64,000 bases of DNA from Sulfidibacterium sp964549335 (GTDB lineage Bacteria; Bacteroidota; Bacteroidia; Bacteroidales; F082): assembly GCA_964549335.1 (NCBI GenBank), contig CAZJUQ010000020.1, positions 111,944-175,943 of the forward strand, given 5' to 3'. A model generated the notes under the pieces. The model saw only the letters and a program-made list of their open reading frames with translations, did no database searches and was not told the DNA's origin. Positions 43,794 to 53,807 of the stretch are shown piece by piece; the stretch's first letter is position 1; each line of letters opens with the position of its first letter. Made by a program: the position numbers and the translations under genes.

Positions 43794-45963
43794 AGCATTA
43801 GAGAAAACTCTTGACAGAGAAGTAGTAAACGTAAATTATCCCCAAAAAAAGGTATCGGCATATTTCGGTTCCATGACATTTAACGGGGCGGTGATGCAGC
43901 AATATTTAACCCCCGAAGCATACAATGCCGTTACCAATGCGATAGAAAAAGGTATAAGTGTTGAGCGCAAAGTTATCGACCAGATAGCCTCGGCAATGAA
44001 AGCCTGGGCAATAAGCAAAGGCGCAACTCATTACACACACTGGTTTCATCCGCTTACCGGTTCTACCGCCGAAAAACACGATGCTTTTATAAATCCCATA
44101 GAGAACGGTTTATCGATAGAGGAGTTCGAAGGTGCCGCCCTCGCACAGCAAGAGCCTGATGCGTCCAGTTTCCCCAGTGGGGGCATACGCAGTACTTTCG
44201 AAGCCAGGGGTTATACCGCCTGGGACCCCACATCGCCGGCTTTTATCCTCGACAATACCCTCTGTATTCCTACAATTTTTATCTCTTACACGGGCGAATC
44301 GCTCGACTACAAAACTCCACTCTTGCGTTCCATATCGGCTCTCGATAAAATTGCCACCGATGTATGTAAATATTTCGATAAAAATGTAAAAAAGGTTTAT
44401 CCGACTTTGGGTTGGGAGCAGGAATATTTCCTTGTGGACGACGCTCTGTATGCAGCACGTCCCGATTTGGTTCTTGCCGGTAAAACCGTTTTCGGTCACG
44501 CTTCGGCAAAAGACCAGCAACTGTCTGACCATTACTTCGGAACTATAAACGACAGGGCACTGGCTTTTATGCAGGAGTTGGAAATAGAGTCGCATAAGCT
44601 GGGTATTCCTTTGAAAACACGTCATAACGAGGTGGCTCCAGGACAGTTTGAGTGTGCTCCGGTTTACGAAGAGGTGAATGTTTCGGTTGACCATAACCAA
44701 CTGTTGATGCATATTCTCGACAAGGTGGCACGCCGTCACCATTTTAAAGTGCTTCTGCACGAAAAACCATACGCGGGAGTAAACGGCTCGGGAAAACATA
44801 ATAACTGGTCGCTGGCAACGGATACCGGAGTCAATTTGTTGTCGCCGGGAAAAACGGCAAAAGATAATTTCCGTTTTATTGTTATTCTTGTCAATATCTT
44901 GAAAGCTGTGCACGATAACGAAGAGCTCATACGTGCCTCTGTTGCCTCCGAAGGTAACGATTTGAGGTTGGGCGGACACGAGGCTCCTCCAGCAATTATC
45001 TCGGTATTTCTGGGGAAAACGGTATCGTCAACTCTCGACAATCTGGAAAAACTTCCCAACAGAAAAAAACTTGGCAACGGGAATAACAAACCGATAACCA
45101 TCGAAATACCTAAAATTCCCGAAATTCTTCTTGATAACACCGATAGAAACCGTACTTCGCCTTTCGCTTTTACCGGAAACAAATTTGAATTTAGAGCCGT
45201 AGGATCGTCGGCAAATACCGCCAAACCAATGTTTGTGCTGAATACAATTATGGCCGACCAACTTTTACAGTTCAAAACAGAGGTTGATGCACTTATAGCT
45301 TCGGGACTTAAAAAAGACGATGCCATTTTCAATGTCATAAAACAGTATATCAAAAGTTCCAAAAAAATACGGTTCGAAGGCAACAGCTACAGTAAAGAGT
45401 GGGTTGAAGAGGCCAAGCGCAGGGGATTGTCCAATAACGCCTCGACACCTGAGGCCATTAAGGCGTTTGTTACCGAAAAGACGGTTTCGCTTTTTGAACG
45501 GCACCATGTTATGAACAGTACCGAACTAAGGGCAAGATATGAGATAAAACTGGAAAAGTATATCAAAAAACTTCAAATTGAATCGAGGGTGCTCGGCGAT
45601 ATCGCTACCAATCACATATTGCCCACGGCCATTTCGTATCAAAACAGGCTTATTGACAATGCAAAAGGATTGAAAGAGGTGCTCGATACAAAAACATATG
45701 TAACGCTTTCGAGAAACCAGCTTAATGCCATAAAATATATTTCGGAACATATTGCGGCAATTAAGGATTATACCAACGAAATGGTGGAAGCAAGAAAAAA
45801 AGCAAATAAAATTGAAGATCTTACACTCAAAGCCGAAGTGTACCGCGATACGGTAAAAATATATTTCGATAAAATCAGATACCACGTCGATAAGCTCGAA
45901 TTTATGGTTGACGACGAACTGTGGCCTTTGCCGAAATACAGGGAATTGTTGTTTATCAGATAA
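43774..45963 (+). CDS. glnN: Glutamine synthetase, type III
   Basis: ATP-dependent ligation of ammonia and glutamate. At 729 residues it is the long type-III form used in Bacteroidota and cyanobacteria. Recognised: NHNQLLMHILDKVARRHHFKVLLHEKPYAG, NGSGKHNNWSL (catalytic His/Asn region), RTSPFAFTGNKFEFRAVGSSANTAKP and a long C-terminal helical extension (600-729). Start ATG lies within the upstream symporter gene. Ammonia for this enzyme could come from purine or carbamate metabolism encoded in the same window, but this is inference. Confidence 0.97.
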   Translation: MSNFRFRALEKTLDREVVNVNYPQKKVSAYFGSMTFNGAVMQQYLTPEAYNAVTNAIEKGISVERKVIDQIASAMKAWAISKGATHYTHWFHPLTGSTAEKHDAFINPIENGLSIEEFEGAALAQQEPDASSFPSGGIRSTFEARGYTAWDPTSPAFILDNTLCIPTIFISYTGESLDYKTPLLRSISALDKIATDVCKYFDKNVKKVYPTLGWEQEYFLVDDALYAARPDLVLAGKTVFGHASAKDQQLSDHYFGTINDRALAFMQELEIESHKLGIPLKTRHNEVAPGQFECAPVYEEVNVSVDHNQLLMHILDKVARRHHFKVLLHEKPYAGVNGSGKHNNWSLATDTGVNLLSPGKTAKDNFRFIVILVNILKAVHDNEELIRASVASEGNDLRLGGHEAPPAIISVFLGKTVSSTLDNLEKLPNRKKLGNGNNKPITIEIPKIPEILLDNTDRNRTSPFAFTGNKFEFRAVGSSANTAKPMFVLNTIMADQLLQFKTEVDALIASGLKKDDAIFNVIKQYIKSSKKIRFEGNSYSKEWVEEAKRRGLSNNASTPEAIKAFVTEKTVSLFERHHVMNSTELRARYEIKLEKYIKKLQIESRVLGDIATNHILPTAISYQNRLIDNAKGLKEVLDTKTYVTLSRNQLNAIKYISEHIAAIKDYTNEMVEARKKANKIEDLTLKAEVYRDTVKIYFDKIRYHVDKLEFMVDDELWPLPKYRELLFIR

Positions 45964-46274
45964 CCATTTGATTGAAAAATTGGTGCAATCTGTGTTGTTG
46001 TTCCTGTGTGTTTCATTTCACAATTTGAAAGAATGGAGTTTTACTCTTTTCCGGAAAGAAACAGTAACCGGCAAAAAAAAGAGTGTTCAAAAAAATTTGG
46101 TGTAGCCGGGGGCGGAAGGGGATAGCGGGTTTAAACCCTAAATGGAAATAGATGTCTGTTAAATTAAGAAAGCGAAAAACATAGGACAAAAGATATCTTT
46201 ATAAGATTAACATCCCCTGGTTTTGCACTGCACTTTTGCATGATTTAAAAGATGTTTAACCGAAAGACCGGATT
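45964..46274. other. 311-bp gap after glutamine synthetase, nothing recognised
   Basis: AT-rich, with no usable coding frame, no hairpin terminator and no exact TAnnTTTG element. A GCACTTTTGC stretch at about 46229 is one mismatch from the -7 consensus. Confidence 0.4.
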
Positions 46275-46724
46275 ATGAGAAAATTAACCGTCGCTTTTCT
46301 GTTTGTATCAATAATGGTTTTTCCGGCATGTACTGGAAAACATGCCATTGATAACCTGTTTAGGCTATACTCCTTAAAACGGGGATTTGAGTTGAAAGTA
46401 TCCGAATCGGATTTGGATACCGGTTTTATCACGGATAAAGATTTGTTGGGCTTTATCGGTAGTATCGACAAATATTACGAACTCTCCTTCGACAGTGAAG
46501 AGGGCGACATCGACGATTATCATGCTTTTGTTGAAAAACTTGAAAAGATTTTAAAAGGGAAAACATATTCGACGGTATTGGACATAACACTCGGCGGTAG
46601 GATTGCCGCCTATTACCGGAAAGATAAAACGGGCAATATCAACGGATTTTTATTGATACGGGAGGGCCCCGGCACATCGACATGGCTATGGGCACCCGCA
46701 GGCGATGATAAACAAAAAGATTGA
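46275..46724 (+). CDS. Small lipoprotein, possibly DUF4252-like
   Basis: 149 residues. Signal peptide with an MVFPAC lipobox (Cys19). The alpha/beta body (LKRGFELKVSESDLD, YHAFVEKLEKILKGKTYS, AAYYRKDKTGNINGFLLIREGPGTSTWLW) is reminiscent of DUF4252 lipoproteins but this is a weak resemblance. It ends 4 bp before the preferred start of the FAD oxidoreductase, so the two are co-transcribed. Confidence 0.65.
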   Translation: MRKLTVAFLFVSIMVFPACTGKHAIDNLFRLYSLKRGFELKVSESDLDTGFITDKDLLGFIGSIDKYYELSFDSEEGDIDDYHAFVEKLEKILKGKTYSTVLDITLGGRIAAYYRKDKTGNINGFLLIREGPGTSTWLWAPAGDDKQKD

Positions 46725-46728
46725 TTTT

Positions 46729-48264
46729 ATGGGTTTTAAAGTTATTACGCTGAAATTACCTGCCGGATACGATGATGACGATTTGATAAAAGCGGTCAGG
46801 CGTAAAACCGGTTTAAAAAACTTTGAAACCATAATAGAGAAAAAGGCACTTGATGCACGCAACAAAAGAGATATACACTTTATAATCAGGGTTGCGGTAA
46901 AGTCGCCCCAATTGCAAGGTGGGTATAAAGAACAATATCCGCCCTTTGAAATTCCCCGCTCAAAACGCAGAGGGAGGGCTGTGGTTGTAGGAAGCGGACC
47001 TGCAGGGTTTTTTGCAGCTTATGTTTTGCAAAAGGCGGGTATCGAGACAACAATTGTGGAAAGGGGTCCTGAGGTTGACGACAGGGAAAAGCGTATTGAA
47101 AATTTTGAAAAATCAGGAATTTTCGACACTCTTGGCAATTATGCTTTCGGCGAAGGCGGGGCGGGTACATTCTCCGACGGAAAACTCACCTCGAGAAGTA
47201 AAAGAATTTCGAAAGAGAGAGGATTTATTTTTCGAACCTATGTTGATGCGGGAGCCCCCGCCGAGATATTATACCTGACACACCCGCATTTGGGGAGCGA
47301 CAACCTTAGAAAAATAGTTAAAAATTTGAGAAAGCGGTTCGAAAACCTCGGGGGAAGAGTCCTTTTTGAATCGGTAGCGGAAAATATTGTCGCGAAACAG
47401 GGGAGGGTGGTTTCGGTAACCACATCCAAGGGAGATATCGAAGCCGATTTTTTCCTGTTTGCAACCGGGCATTCCGCATTCGATACTTTTCGCATGCTGA
47501 TGAAACACGGTGTCGGGTTTCGTACCAAAAATTTCGCCCTGGGAAGCAGGATGGAACATCCTCAGGAGCTTATTAACATTGCGCAATGGGGTGTGGAAAA
47601 ACTGCCGGGAGTCAAAGCGGCCGAATACAGACTGACATCAAAAGCCGATAGAGTTCATCCTGTTTATACCTTTTGTATGTGTCCGGGCGGAAAGGTTGTT
47701 CCCGCAACGGCTTTCGAAAACAGAAATATCGTAAACGGAATGAGCTTGTACATGCGTGACGGACAATTTGCAAATGCTGCCTGTGTTGCGGGACTGAACT
47801 TGCAGAAATTGTTAAAACGCGAGGTTTCGGCATTGGAAACATTGGATTGGCTCGACGGACTGGAACAAAAATTTTTTGAACTTGCCGGCGGCTACAAAGC
47901 CCCGTTTTGCACAATAGAGGGATTCATCGGAAAAAAAATGCCCTCTTCGATTCCTGACACATCTTATCCCATGGGCTTGACACCTGCGCCACTGTGGGAG
48001 TGGTTGCCGCACGGTATTGGCGATGCAATGCGAAAAGGGTTGGTGGATTTTTCAAAAAAAATCAAAGGTTTCGATAAAGGAACTATTCTTGGCCTCGAAA
48101 GTAAAACGTCAGCTGCAATTCAGGTGGAGCGCGATAAGAACGGTAAATGCAACGGGTTTGATAATCTCTTTGTGATAGGGGAGGGCAGCGGCTTTTCGGG
48201 AGGTATTGTATCAAGCGCCGCCGACGGCGTAAAAGCGGCCATGAGTATTGTTTTGAACGGATAA
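46729..48264 (+). CDS. FAD-dependent oxidoreductase (COG2509-like)
   Basis: 511 residues from ATG 46729 (MGFKVITLKL), chosen because an earlier in-frame ATG lies inside the preceding gene. N-terminal alpha/beta region (residues 1-80) then an FAD-binding Rossmann fold (VVVGSGPAGFFAAYVLQKAGIETTIVERG, GEGGAGTFSDGKL) and C-terminal FVIGEGSGFSGGIVSSAADGVKA. This matches the COG2509/YgfT-like family of uncharacterised FAD-dependent dehydrogenases; a thioredoxin-reductase-type CxxC is absent. The electron acceptor and substrate are unknown. Confidence 0.85.
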   Translation: MGFKVITLKLPAGYDDDDLIKAVRRKTGLKNFETIIEKKALDARNKRDIHFIIRVAVKSPQLQGGYKEQYPPFEIPRSKRRGRAVVVGSGPAGFFAAYVLQKAGIETTIVERGPEVDDREKRIENFEKSGIFDTLGNYAFGEGGAGTFSDGKLTSRSKRISKERGFIFRTYVDAGAPAEILYLTHPHLGSDNLRKIVKNLRKRFENLGGRVLFESVAENIVAKQGRVVSVTTSKGDIEADFFLFATGHSAFDTFRMLMKHGVGFRTKNFALGSRMEHPQELINIAQWGVEKLPGVKAAEYRLTSKADRVHPVYTFCMCPGGKVVPATAFENRNIVNGMSLYMRDGQFANAACVAGLNLQKLLKREVSALETLDWLDGLEQKFFELAGGYKAPFCTIEGFIGKKMPSSIPDTSYPMGLTPAPLWEWLPHGIGDAMRKGLVDFSKKIKGFDKGTILGLESKTSAAIQVERDKNGKCNGFDNLFVIGEGSGFSGGIVSSAADGVKAAMSIVLNG

Positions 48265-48386
48265 CGGCTCTGTATATTCCCTTGTTAACATTTCAGTTGT
48301 GACCGGCTGTAAAAAATATATGTAAAATAACTCTCCTGGCAGTGATTTTGCTACGGATGCAATAAAATTTTATATAAAACGGAAGT

Positions 48387-48405
48387 GATTCCCAAATTTG
48401 GAATC
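48387..48405. repeat. Short inverted repeat before LruC gene
   Basis: GATTCC (48387-48392) and GGAATC (48400-48405), followed by GGGGTTTTTT. A weak, late candidate terminator for the upstream oxidoreductase. Confidence 0.4.
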
Positions 48406-48527
48406 GGGGTTTTTTAAAAAAAATATTTAATCCTTATTGCTATTTATATTTCATCTAAAATCAATTAAATACAAATTATGGCACGTGATTTGAATATAGA
48501 AAAATGAAATAAATAAAATATAAAAAA

Positions 48528-50501
48528 ATGAAAACAGTAGTAAAAATCTCAGTCATTATCCTGTCGGTAATAACGATAGGATTAACATCTTGTAAAGACA
48601 AGAACAAAAATGTTCCTACTCCCGACGAAAAGACCATGGAAGATTTAAACATTCCGTCGGATTTCGACTATGCCACAACAACAAAAATCAATTTGCACAT
48701 AAGTGATGTTGAAAACGGTGCCAAGTACGACATTTACAGTATGAAAAGCGAATCGCCCGAAAAGATAATTTATACCGATGATGATACCCTTGTGATAATG
48801 GACGATATGAATAAAAAAGTGGCTTCGGGAATGACGGTGAATAATGCTTTTGATATTGAAATGGCAATTCCCTCGTACCACAAATATCTTTACATTGTAA
48901 GGAGCAAAGATGGCTATTTCGTTCGCGAAACAATTCCCGTTGACGGCAACGACATAACATACAGCTATAACGGTTACCACAATCAGGGAGGATACAAGAG
49001 CGGATACGGAAGAGGTGTTGCCGGTGACATATTGTATGCCGTAAACGGTCATAATAAAAACATGTACACCATCGATTTGAGTACGGGTGACGTGAACCTT
49101 GAAGCGGTTTTGCCCTATAAAAGCAATGCCAATGCGGTTGATAAAGCAAACGGCCGGGTATATGTAGCAAATAAAAAAACTCCTTTTGAATTGGGTTATT
49201 ACGATATAAGCAGCGGAAACTTTGAAGTTGTGGGTAATTTGGTTTCCAGTTTCCCGCGTATGGATTACAATCCCGCCGACGGTTTGCTTTACATTTCCGA
49301 CATGAGTCACCTAAATACCATAGATCCTTCGAATGCTCATTATCTTCAAACTTACAATATTGTAGGGTTGGATAATAAATCGTGGGGCGATTTGGCTTTT
49401 GCCGAAGACGGAACACTGTATATACTTACAAAGATTGGGGTTTACAGGTGTGAAATATCGGGCAATACGGTTTTTGCAACATTGATAAGCGACAACACAT
49501 TGCCTAATTCCCTGACATCGCTTTCTGTTGGCTCGAACGACCACCTCTATATGTCGCGCAGTAAAAGCAACGGTAAAATTATCGATTTCGACCCCTCGGA
49601 CGGAAGTTGGACATATTTTAACATTTCCGACAACATAAGAATAAACGATTTCGGTATAGTAAGAGCTACAAATGCAGGAGGAAACGACAGTGACGGTGAC
49701 GGTGTAATAGATATTCAAGACGATTATCCAAACGACCCCGAAAGGGCTTTCAACAATTATTTTCCGGGAGAAAATACCTGGGCTTCGCTGGCTTTCGAAG
49801 ATTTATGGCCGGCCAAAGGCGATTACGATTTTAACGATATGGTTTTGGGTTACAATATAAATCAGGTTACAAGTGCAAGCAACAAGGTTGTTGATATTAT
49901 ATCAAAATTTAAAGTACGTCATAACGGAGCTGGATTGCACAATGCCTTTGCATTCCAGGTGCCTGTTGACCAGTCGTATGTCGGCTCGGTAACATCAACA
50001 TACAGCTACAACGGACAAATCCAACTGAACGGAAACGGAACCATAGCTGGACAGAACCTTGCCAATATCTTGGTTTTTGAAGACAATTGGGATGTTACGG
50101 GAACCGAAATAGATATTACCGTTAACTTTTCAACTCCCCAAAGCGTCTCCTCGACGGGTGTTCCTCCGTACAATCCTTATCTTATAAAAGACGGCGACCA
50201 AAGTGTTGAGGTTCATTTGCCCGATATGGAACCTACGGCAATGGCTGACGTGTCGTTATTCGGCACCGACGACGATACCAGCGATCCCGCAAGCGGAAGA
50301 TATTATAAAAGCAATAAAAATCTCCCCTGGGCTATTAATATTGTTTACGATTTTAAATGGATGAAAGAAAAACAGGAAATCATTAACGGCTATCTCCATT
50401 TTGCCGACTGGGCAGAATCGGGTGGAACGCAATATCCCGACTGGTACAAAGATTTGCCGGGATACAGGGATGAGTCATTTTTAGACAGCGACGGAAATTA
50501 A
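48528..50501 (+). CDS. LruC domain lipoprotein
   Basis: 657 residues. Lipobox LTSC (Cys22) followed by KDKNKN. Residues 130-390 contain repeated propeller-like units (YVANKKTPFELGYYDISSG, LLYISDMSHLNTIDPSN, LYILTKIGVYRCEISGN). A calcium-type Asp repeat (NDSDGDGVIDIQDDYPNDP, near 385-405) leads into the LruC domain: NTWASLAFEDLWPAKGDYDFNDMVLGY. LruC proteins are large surface-exposed lipoproteins in Leptospira and Bacteroidota with poorly known roles. The gene stands alone with a terminator after it. Confidence 0.88.
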   Translation: MKTVVKISVIILSVITIGLTSCKDKNKNVPTPDEKTMEDLNIPSDFDYATTTKINLHISDVENGAKYDIYSMKSESPEKIIYTDDDTLVIMDDMNKKVASGMTVNNAFDIEMAIPSYHKYLYIVRSKDGYFVRETIPVDGNDITYSYNGYHNQGGYKSGYGRGVAGDILYAVNGHNKNMYTIDLSTGDVNLEAVLPYKSNANAVDKANGRVYVANKKTPFELGYYDISSGNFEVVGNLVSSFPRMDYNPADGLLYISDMSHLNTIDPSNAHYLQTYNIVGLDNKSWGDLAFAEDGTLYILTKIGVYRCEISGNTVFATLISDNTLPNSLTSLSVGSNDHLYMSRSKSNGKIIDFDPSDGSWTYFNISDNIRINDFGIVRATNAGGNDSDGDGVIDIQDDYPNDPERAFNNYFPGENTWASLAFEDLWPAKGDYDFNDMVLGYNINQVTSASNKVVDIISKFKVRHNGAGLHNAFAFQVPVDQSYVGSVTSTYSYNGQIQLNGNGTIAGQNLANILVFEDNWDVTGTEIDITVNFSTPQSVSSTGVPPYNPYLIKDGDQSVEVHLPDMEPTAMADVSLFGTDDDTSDPASGRYYKSNKNLPWAINIVYDFKWMKEKQEIINGYLHFADWAESGGTQYPDWYKDLPGYRDESFLDSDGN

Positions 50502-50539
50502 GCTGTTTTTCACACAGAATAATATTTTATTTATTTCTT

Positions 50540-50573
50540 AAGCCTCTTTTTCTTTAAAAAGGGGCTTTTTTTA
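50540..50573 (+). terminator. Intrinsic terminator of LruC gene
   Basis: AAGCCTCTTTT (50540-50550) pairs with AAAAGGGGCTT (50557-50567) with one G-T wobble, followed by a long T-run. The opposing Nudix gene ends inside it. Confidence 0.82.
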
Positions 50574-51198
50574 TTATATCGATAAATTCGCTTATTACCA
50601 TTGCCGTGGCTCCCCATATTATCTCATTGTTAATAAAATAGCACGGAACTTCGATAATTTCGCCGGTCCGGTATCTTATTTTCTTGTATTGAAATGTACG
50701 GGGGTTAAGGAGTGTGTCCACATCAACTTGCAAAACGGCTTCAACCTCAATGTTGGCTTTAAATTCGGGGATGGTGTTCGAAATGGCTGCAAAAGGAAAC
50801 ATATCGAAATTGCTAGGAGGAATATATACTTTTGATAACGAGCCTGCAATTTCAACATCATCAGGATTAATGTTAATCTCTTCCCTGCTTTCGCGAAGGG
50901 CGGTATTTTGCAGGGTTTTATCACTTTTTTCGAATTGTCCGCCCGGCAACGATATTTGATTGCTGTGAACTCCCCCGTCAACGGCACGTTTTATAAATAC
51001 CGTATGCGGAACGTTATTTACCGGATAAAACAAAAAGAGGACGGCACTCTTTTTGGTCTCCTTTCCCGGATTCTGTTTTAGTTCGCGCTTGCGTGTTCCG
51101 GGCATAAGTTTTTCATGCGATTTTATACCGGGCAAATCTTTGCTTAACGAACTTTTCAGAAGCGTTTTAAAGTTGTTGAAATCCATTTGGTCCTGCAT
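50554..51198 (-). CDS. Nudix hydrolase, CoA pyrophosphatase type
   Basis: Hydrolyses nucleoside-diphosphate-linked compounds; the UPF0035/CoA type cleaves coenzyme A. 214 residues. The UPF0035 signature SNQISLPGG precedes the Nudix box GGQFEKSD...ALRESREEINI, where the catalytic Glu residues (REE) are present. Start may be ATG 51198 or the second ATG four codons on. It is co-transcribed with ttcA (three bases apart) and rubrerythrin. Confidence 0.88.
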   Translation of the reverse strand: MQDQMDFNNFKTLLKSSLSKDLPGIKSHEKLMPGTRKRELKQNPGKETKKSAVLFLFYPVNNVPHTVFIKRAVDGGVHSNQISLPGGQFEKSDKTLQNTALRESREEININPDDVEIAGSLSKVYIPPSNFDMFPFAAISNTIPEFKANIEVEAVLQVDVDTLLNPRTFQYKKIRYRTGEIIEVPCYFINNEIIWGATAMVISEFIDIIKKAPF

Positions 51199-51201
51199 AG
51201 C

Positions 51202-51945
51202 TCAGGGTAAATATTCGTTTGAAATATTTTTTAGCGAATTGAAAATATTTGCTACGGCTCCCGGATGAAGTTTTTCCAATTGTTCAATAATGTTACGTGC
51301 CGTATTGCGGTTTGTTGTACCGGAGTATGGACACTCTTCCGATAAATTTTCAAACCCTTTTATTTTGGCATATTTCAATGTTTCGAAATCGCGCAATAGA
51401 ATCAACGGCCGTATCAGATACATTGCCCCTTCAAACATCTTCAATTTCCCCGGCAATGATGTGATGTTGGCATGATAGGTCATGTTTATCAAAAGGGTTT
51501 CAACGGCGTCGTCCATGTGGTGTCCAAGTGCAAGTTTTTTAAATCCGTTTTCCTTTGCAAAGGTAAAGAGTCTCTTCCGCCTGTGCCAACTGCATACGAA
51601 ACAGGGGGCTTTTTTTCCCCTCTTTTCCATTCCTGCCGATATTGTAATGTAGTGAAACGGTATTCCTTTTCCTTGGCAATAGTCTGTAAAAAAATCTTTG
51701 TCAACGCTGTAAGGGACATCGTCAACGGCAATGTGTATTGCTTCCATTTCGAAATCCACCTTTCCGAAACGTTTAAAGCCGTAAAGTGCGTCGAGCATAA
51801 CTACGGAATCTTTTCCGCCGCTGACGGCAACAAGAACCTTATCGCCGTTATCAATCATATTATAACTCAATACGGCTTTTGCCGTCATGTTTTTAACGTG
51901 CTCTATATGACGTTTTTCCCAATAAGAAAACCCAGACTTCCCCAA
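51202..51945 (-). CDS. ttcA: tRNA 2-thiocytidine biosynthesis protein TtcA
   Basis: Thiolates cytidine 32 of tRNAs. 247 residues, PP-loop ATPase (VAVSGGKDSVVMLDALYG) with the 4Fe-4S cysteines CFVC (near 112-115) and C in ECPYSGT (near 205). Fits the TtcA family. Located nine bases after rubrerythrin and three bases before the Nudix gene, so the three form an operon. The rubrerythrin next to it may protect the oxygen-sensitive cluster; that link is inferred. Confidence 0.93.
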   Translation of the reverse strand: MGKSGFSYWEKRHIEHVKNMTAKAVLSYNMIDNGDKVLVAVSGGKDSVVMLDALYGFKRFGKVDFEMEAIHIAVDDVPYSVDKDFFTDYCQGKGIPFHYITISAGMEKRGKKAPCFVCSWHRRKRLFTFAKENGFKKLALGHHMDDAVETLLINMTYHANITSLPGKLKMFEGAMYLIRPLILLRDFETLKYAKIKGFENLSEECPYSGTTNRNTARNIIEQLEKLHPGAVANIFNSLKNISNEYLP

Positions 51946-51954
51946 GGATGAATA

Positions 51955-52530
51955 TTAATAATTAAAAGATTCCACTTCGAAATAAGATTGGGGATGCAAG
52001 CATGCGGGACAGGTTTTAGGAGCTTTTTTGCCCTCGTGCAAATATCCGCAATTGCGGCATTTCCATACCACTACGCCATCTTTTTCAAAAACGTGACCGT
52101 TTTCCAGATTATTGTAAAGTTTGGTATAACGCTCTTCGTGTGCTTTTTCAACTTTGGCAATCATGCGGAATGCCGAAGCCACTTGCGGAAATCCCTCTTC
52201 GTCGGCGATATTTGCAAATTCAGGATAAAGTTCGGTCCACTCTTCGTTTTCGCCTTCGGCTGCTGCTTTCAGGTTTTGTAAAGTGGTTCCTATTATGCCG
52301 GCGGGATACGAAGCTGTAATTTCAACGACTCCGCCCTCAAGAAATTTGAAAAAACGTTTGGCGTGCGCCTTTTCGTTTATTGCCGTCTCTTCAAAAATGG
52401 CGGCTATCTGTTCGAGTCCCTCTTTTTTAGCCTGTTTGGCAAAATAGTCGTAACGCATACGGGCTTGCGATTCGCCCGCAAACGCTTTAAGTAAATTTTG
52501 TTCGGTTTTTGTTCCTTTTAACGATTTCAT
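51955..52530 (-). CDS. rbr: Rubrerythrin
   Basis: Non-haem iron peroxidase of anaerobes. 191 residues: ferritin-like diiron domain (residues 1-145; Glu ligands in GESQARMRYDYF, EETAINEKAHA and EKAHEERY) and a C-terminal rubredoxin-like Fe site CRNCGY...CPACLHP (C-x2-C, C-x2-C). The order diiron then rubredoxin is normal. It heads the rbr-ttcA-Nudix operon and supports an anaerobic lifestyle. Confidence 0.95.
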   Translation of the reverse strand: MKSLKGTKTEQNLLKAFAGESQARMRYDYFAKQAKKEGLEQIAAIFEETAINEKAHAKRFFKFLEGGVVEITASYPAGIIGTTLQNLKAAAEGENEEWTELYPEFANIADEEGFPQVASAFRMIAKVEKAHEERYTKLYNNLENGHVFEKDGVVVWKCRNCGYLHEGKKAPKTCPACLHPQSYFEVESFNY

Positions 52531-52865
52531 ATCTCTTATATTTTGATTTGTAAGACGTTTAAAGTAGCTTTTTTCGTTTTCCGTTTCGGATATGAAATTG
52601 AGACTTTAAACGGCTTCGATAAGTTTTGTTTATTATGCGAAAGTAATAATAAATTAGCTATTTCCCCGCTTTTATGAAAATTTAGTATTAGTAACATTGG
52701 CAGTGGTACGATTATTGAGCCTTAAACGTTATAAGTTTACGTTTTTTTATAAGTAAAAATGTAACCTTTTTTGCTGAAAAGCATATAATTAAATGTTATT
52801 TACGGTTATTTTTAATATTTTATAACGTTAATAACGGATTGTTTAACTAAAAAAACGAAAAAACA
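52531..52865. other. 335-bp gap between rbr and YtxH gene
   Basis: Very AT-rich; no coding frame. Several short ATAACG/CGTTA stretches occur (52728, 52825, 52832) but no exact TAnnTTTG element. It must hold divergent promoters for rbr and for the YtxH-like gene. Confidence 0.4.
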
Positions 52866-53147
52866 ATGAGCGAAAAAAGTTCTAATTCAGGATTTGCCTT
52901 TTTGTCAGGCCTTGTAATAGGTGCTGCAGTAGGCGCATTGGCAGGGTTGCTGTTTGCACCGGCACCGGGCGACGAAACCCGCGAAAAACTTACCGAAAAG
53001 ACTAAAGAGCTGTCGGACGACCTGTCGGAGAAATTCGATAATTTGAAAGAGACGGTAAACGAGGTTCTCGAAGATGTTAAAAAGACGGGTACCGAAGTGC
53101 TGGAGGATGTGAAAAAAGCTACGAAAAAAACAGCTCCCGAAGCATAA
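52866..53147 (+). CDS. YtxH-like small membrane protein
   Basis: 93 residues: one membrane helix at 10-32 (FAFLSGLVIGAAVGALAGLLFAP, the YtxH Gly-Ala hairpin with the APAPGDETR motif) followed by a long charged helix. YtxH proteins are stress-associated in Bacteroidota and Bacillus. It precedes a holin-like gene by three bases, co-transcribed. Confidence 0.85.
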   Translation: MSEKSSNSGFAFLSGLVIGAAVGALAGLLFAPAPGDETREKLTEKTKELSDDLSEKFDNLKETVNEVLEDVKKTGTEVLEDVKKATKKTAPEA

Positions 53148-53150
53148 ATC

Positions 53151-53783
53151 ATGGAAAGAGAGGATATTAACAGACCCTTAAAAAAGGCGTTGGATGAGGC
53201 AAAGGTCTATGTTGACCTGCAAATAAAGCTCAACAAAGCACTTATTGCCAAAAAGGCCGAAGAGTTTTCTTCCAACCTTTTCCTGGGTCTTATTTTTCTT
53301 TTTATCGCTGCTTTTTTAATGTTGTTTATTACCCTCGGCTTTGTAAGTTGGTATGCCGAAAACTACGGCGACCAGTATGTGGGGTATTTAATTGCAGCGG
53401 GATTTTATCTTTTTGTCGCTTTTATTATTTACATTTTCAGAGATACTTTTGTGCAAAAACCTCTAAGAAATTTAATAAACAAGTCGGTTTTGGACGACGC
53501 GCACGTTTTTATGGACAATCCCGATACAAGTGACAAAAACTTTGCCGATAAATACATTTTGGCGGTAAAAGAGAGGGTTATTAAGCAAGAGGCAATAGTA
53601 AAGCAAAGTTACGAAAATGTCGGCAAGGTTTATAACTTCGAAAACATTACCAGGCAATTGTTGACGAATTTGTACCACTCTGTGGTCACCACGGCAAATA
53701 TTGCCAAAGTGTTTTACACCCTAACCGCAAAAATAAAAGGGAGAAGAGAGAAGAAGAGAGAACAAAAGAAGCTGAAAAAGTAG
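53151..53783 (+). CDS. Holin-like (phage holin family III) membrane protein
   Basis: 210 residues, two membrane helices (about 45-68 and 76-98) after an N-terminal amphipathic region, then a charged C-terminal domain ending in a lysine-rich tail (KIKGRREKKREQKKLKK). This resembles the holin-like family (PF07332-like) that pairs with YtxH and is a cell-envelope stress membrane protein, not a phage lysis gene; there are no phage genes nearby. A bidirectional terminator follows. Confidence 0.7.
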   Translation: MEREDINRPLKKALDEAKVYVDLQIKLNKALIAKKAEEFSSNLFLGLIFLFIAAFLMLFITLGFVSWYAENYGDQYVGYLIAAGFYLFVAFIIYIFRDTFVQKPLRNLINKSVLDDAHVFMDNPDTSDKNFADKYILAVKERVIKQEAIVKQSYENVGKVYNFENITRQLLTNLYHSVVTTANIAKVFYTLTAKIKGRREKKREQKKLKK

Positions 53784-53807
53784 AATACTTGTACCGGGTA
53801 AAAAACA

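Noticed and set aside
52680..52730. Possible sigma-54 promoter (TTGGCAGTGG...)
   Set aside because: The second half (TTGC at the right distance) is missing.
53151..53783. Phage holin
   Set aside because: Paired with YtxH in a housekeeping context with no phage genes; likely an envelope-stress protein.
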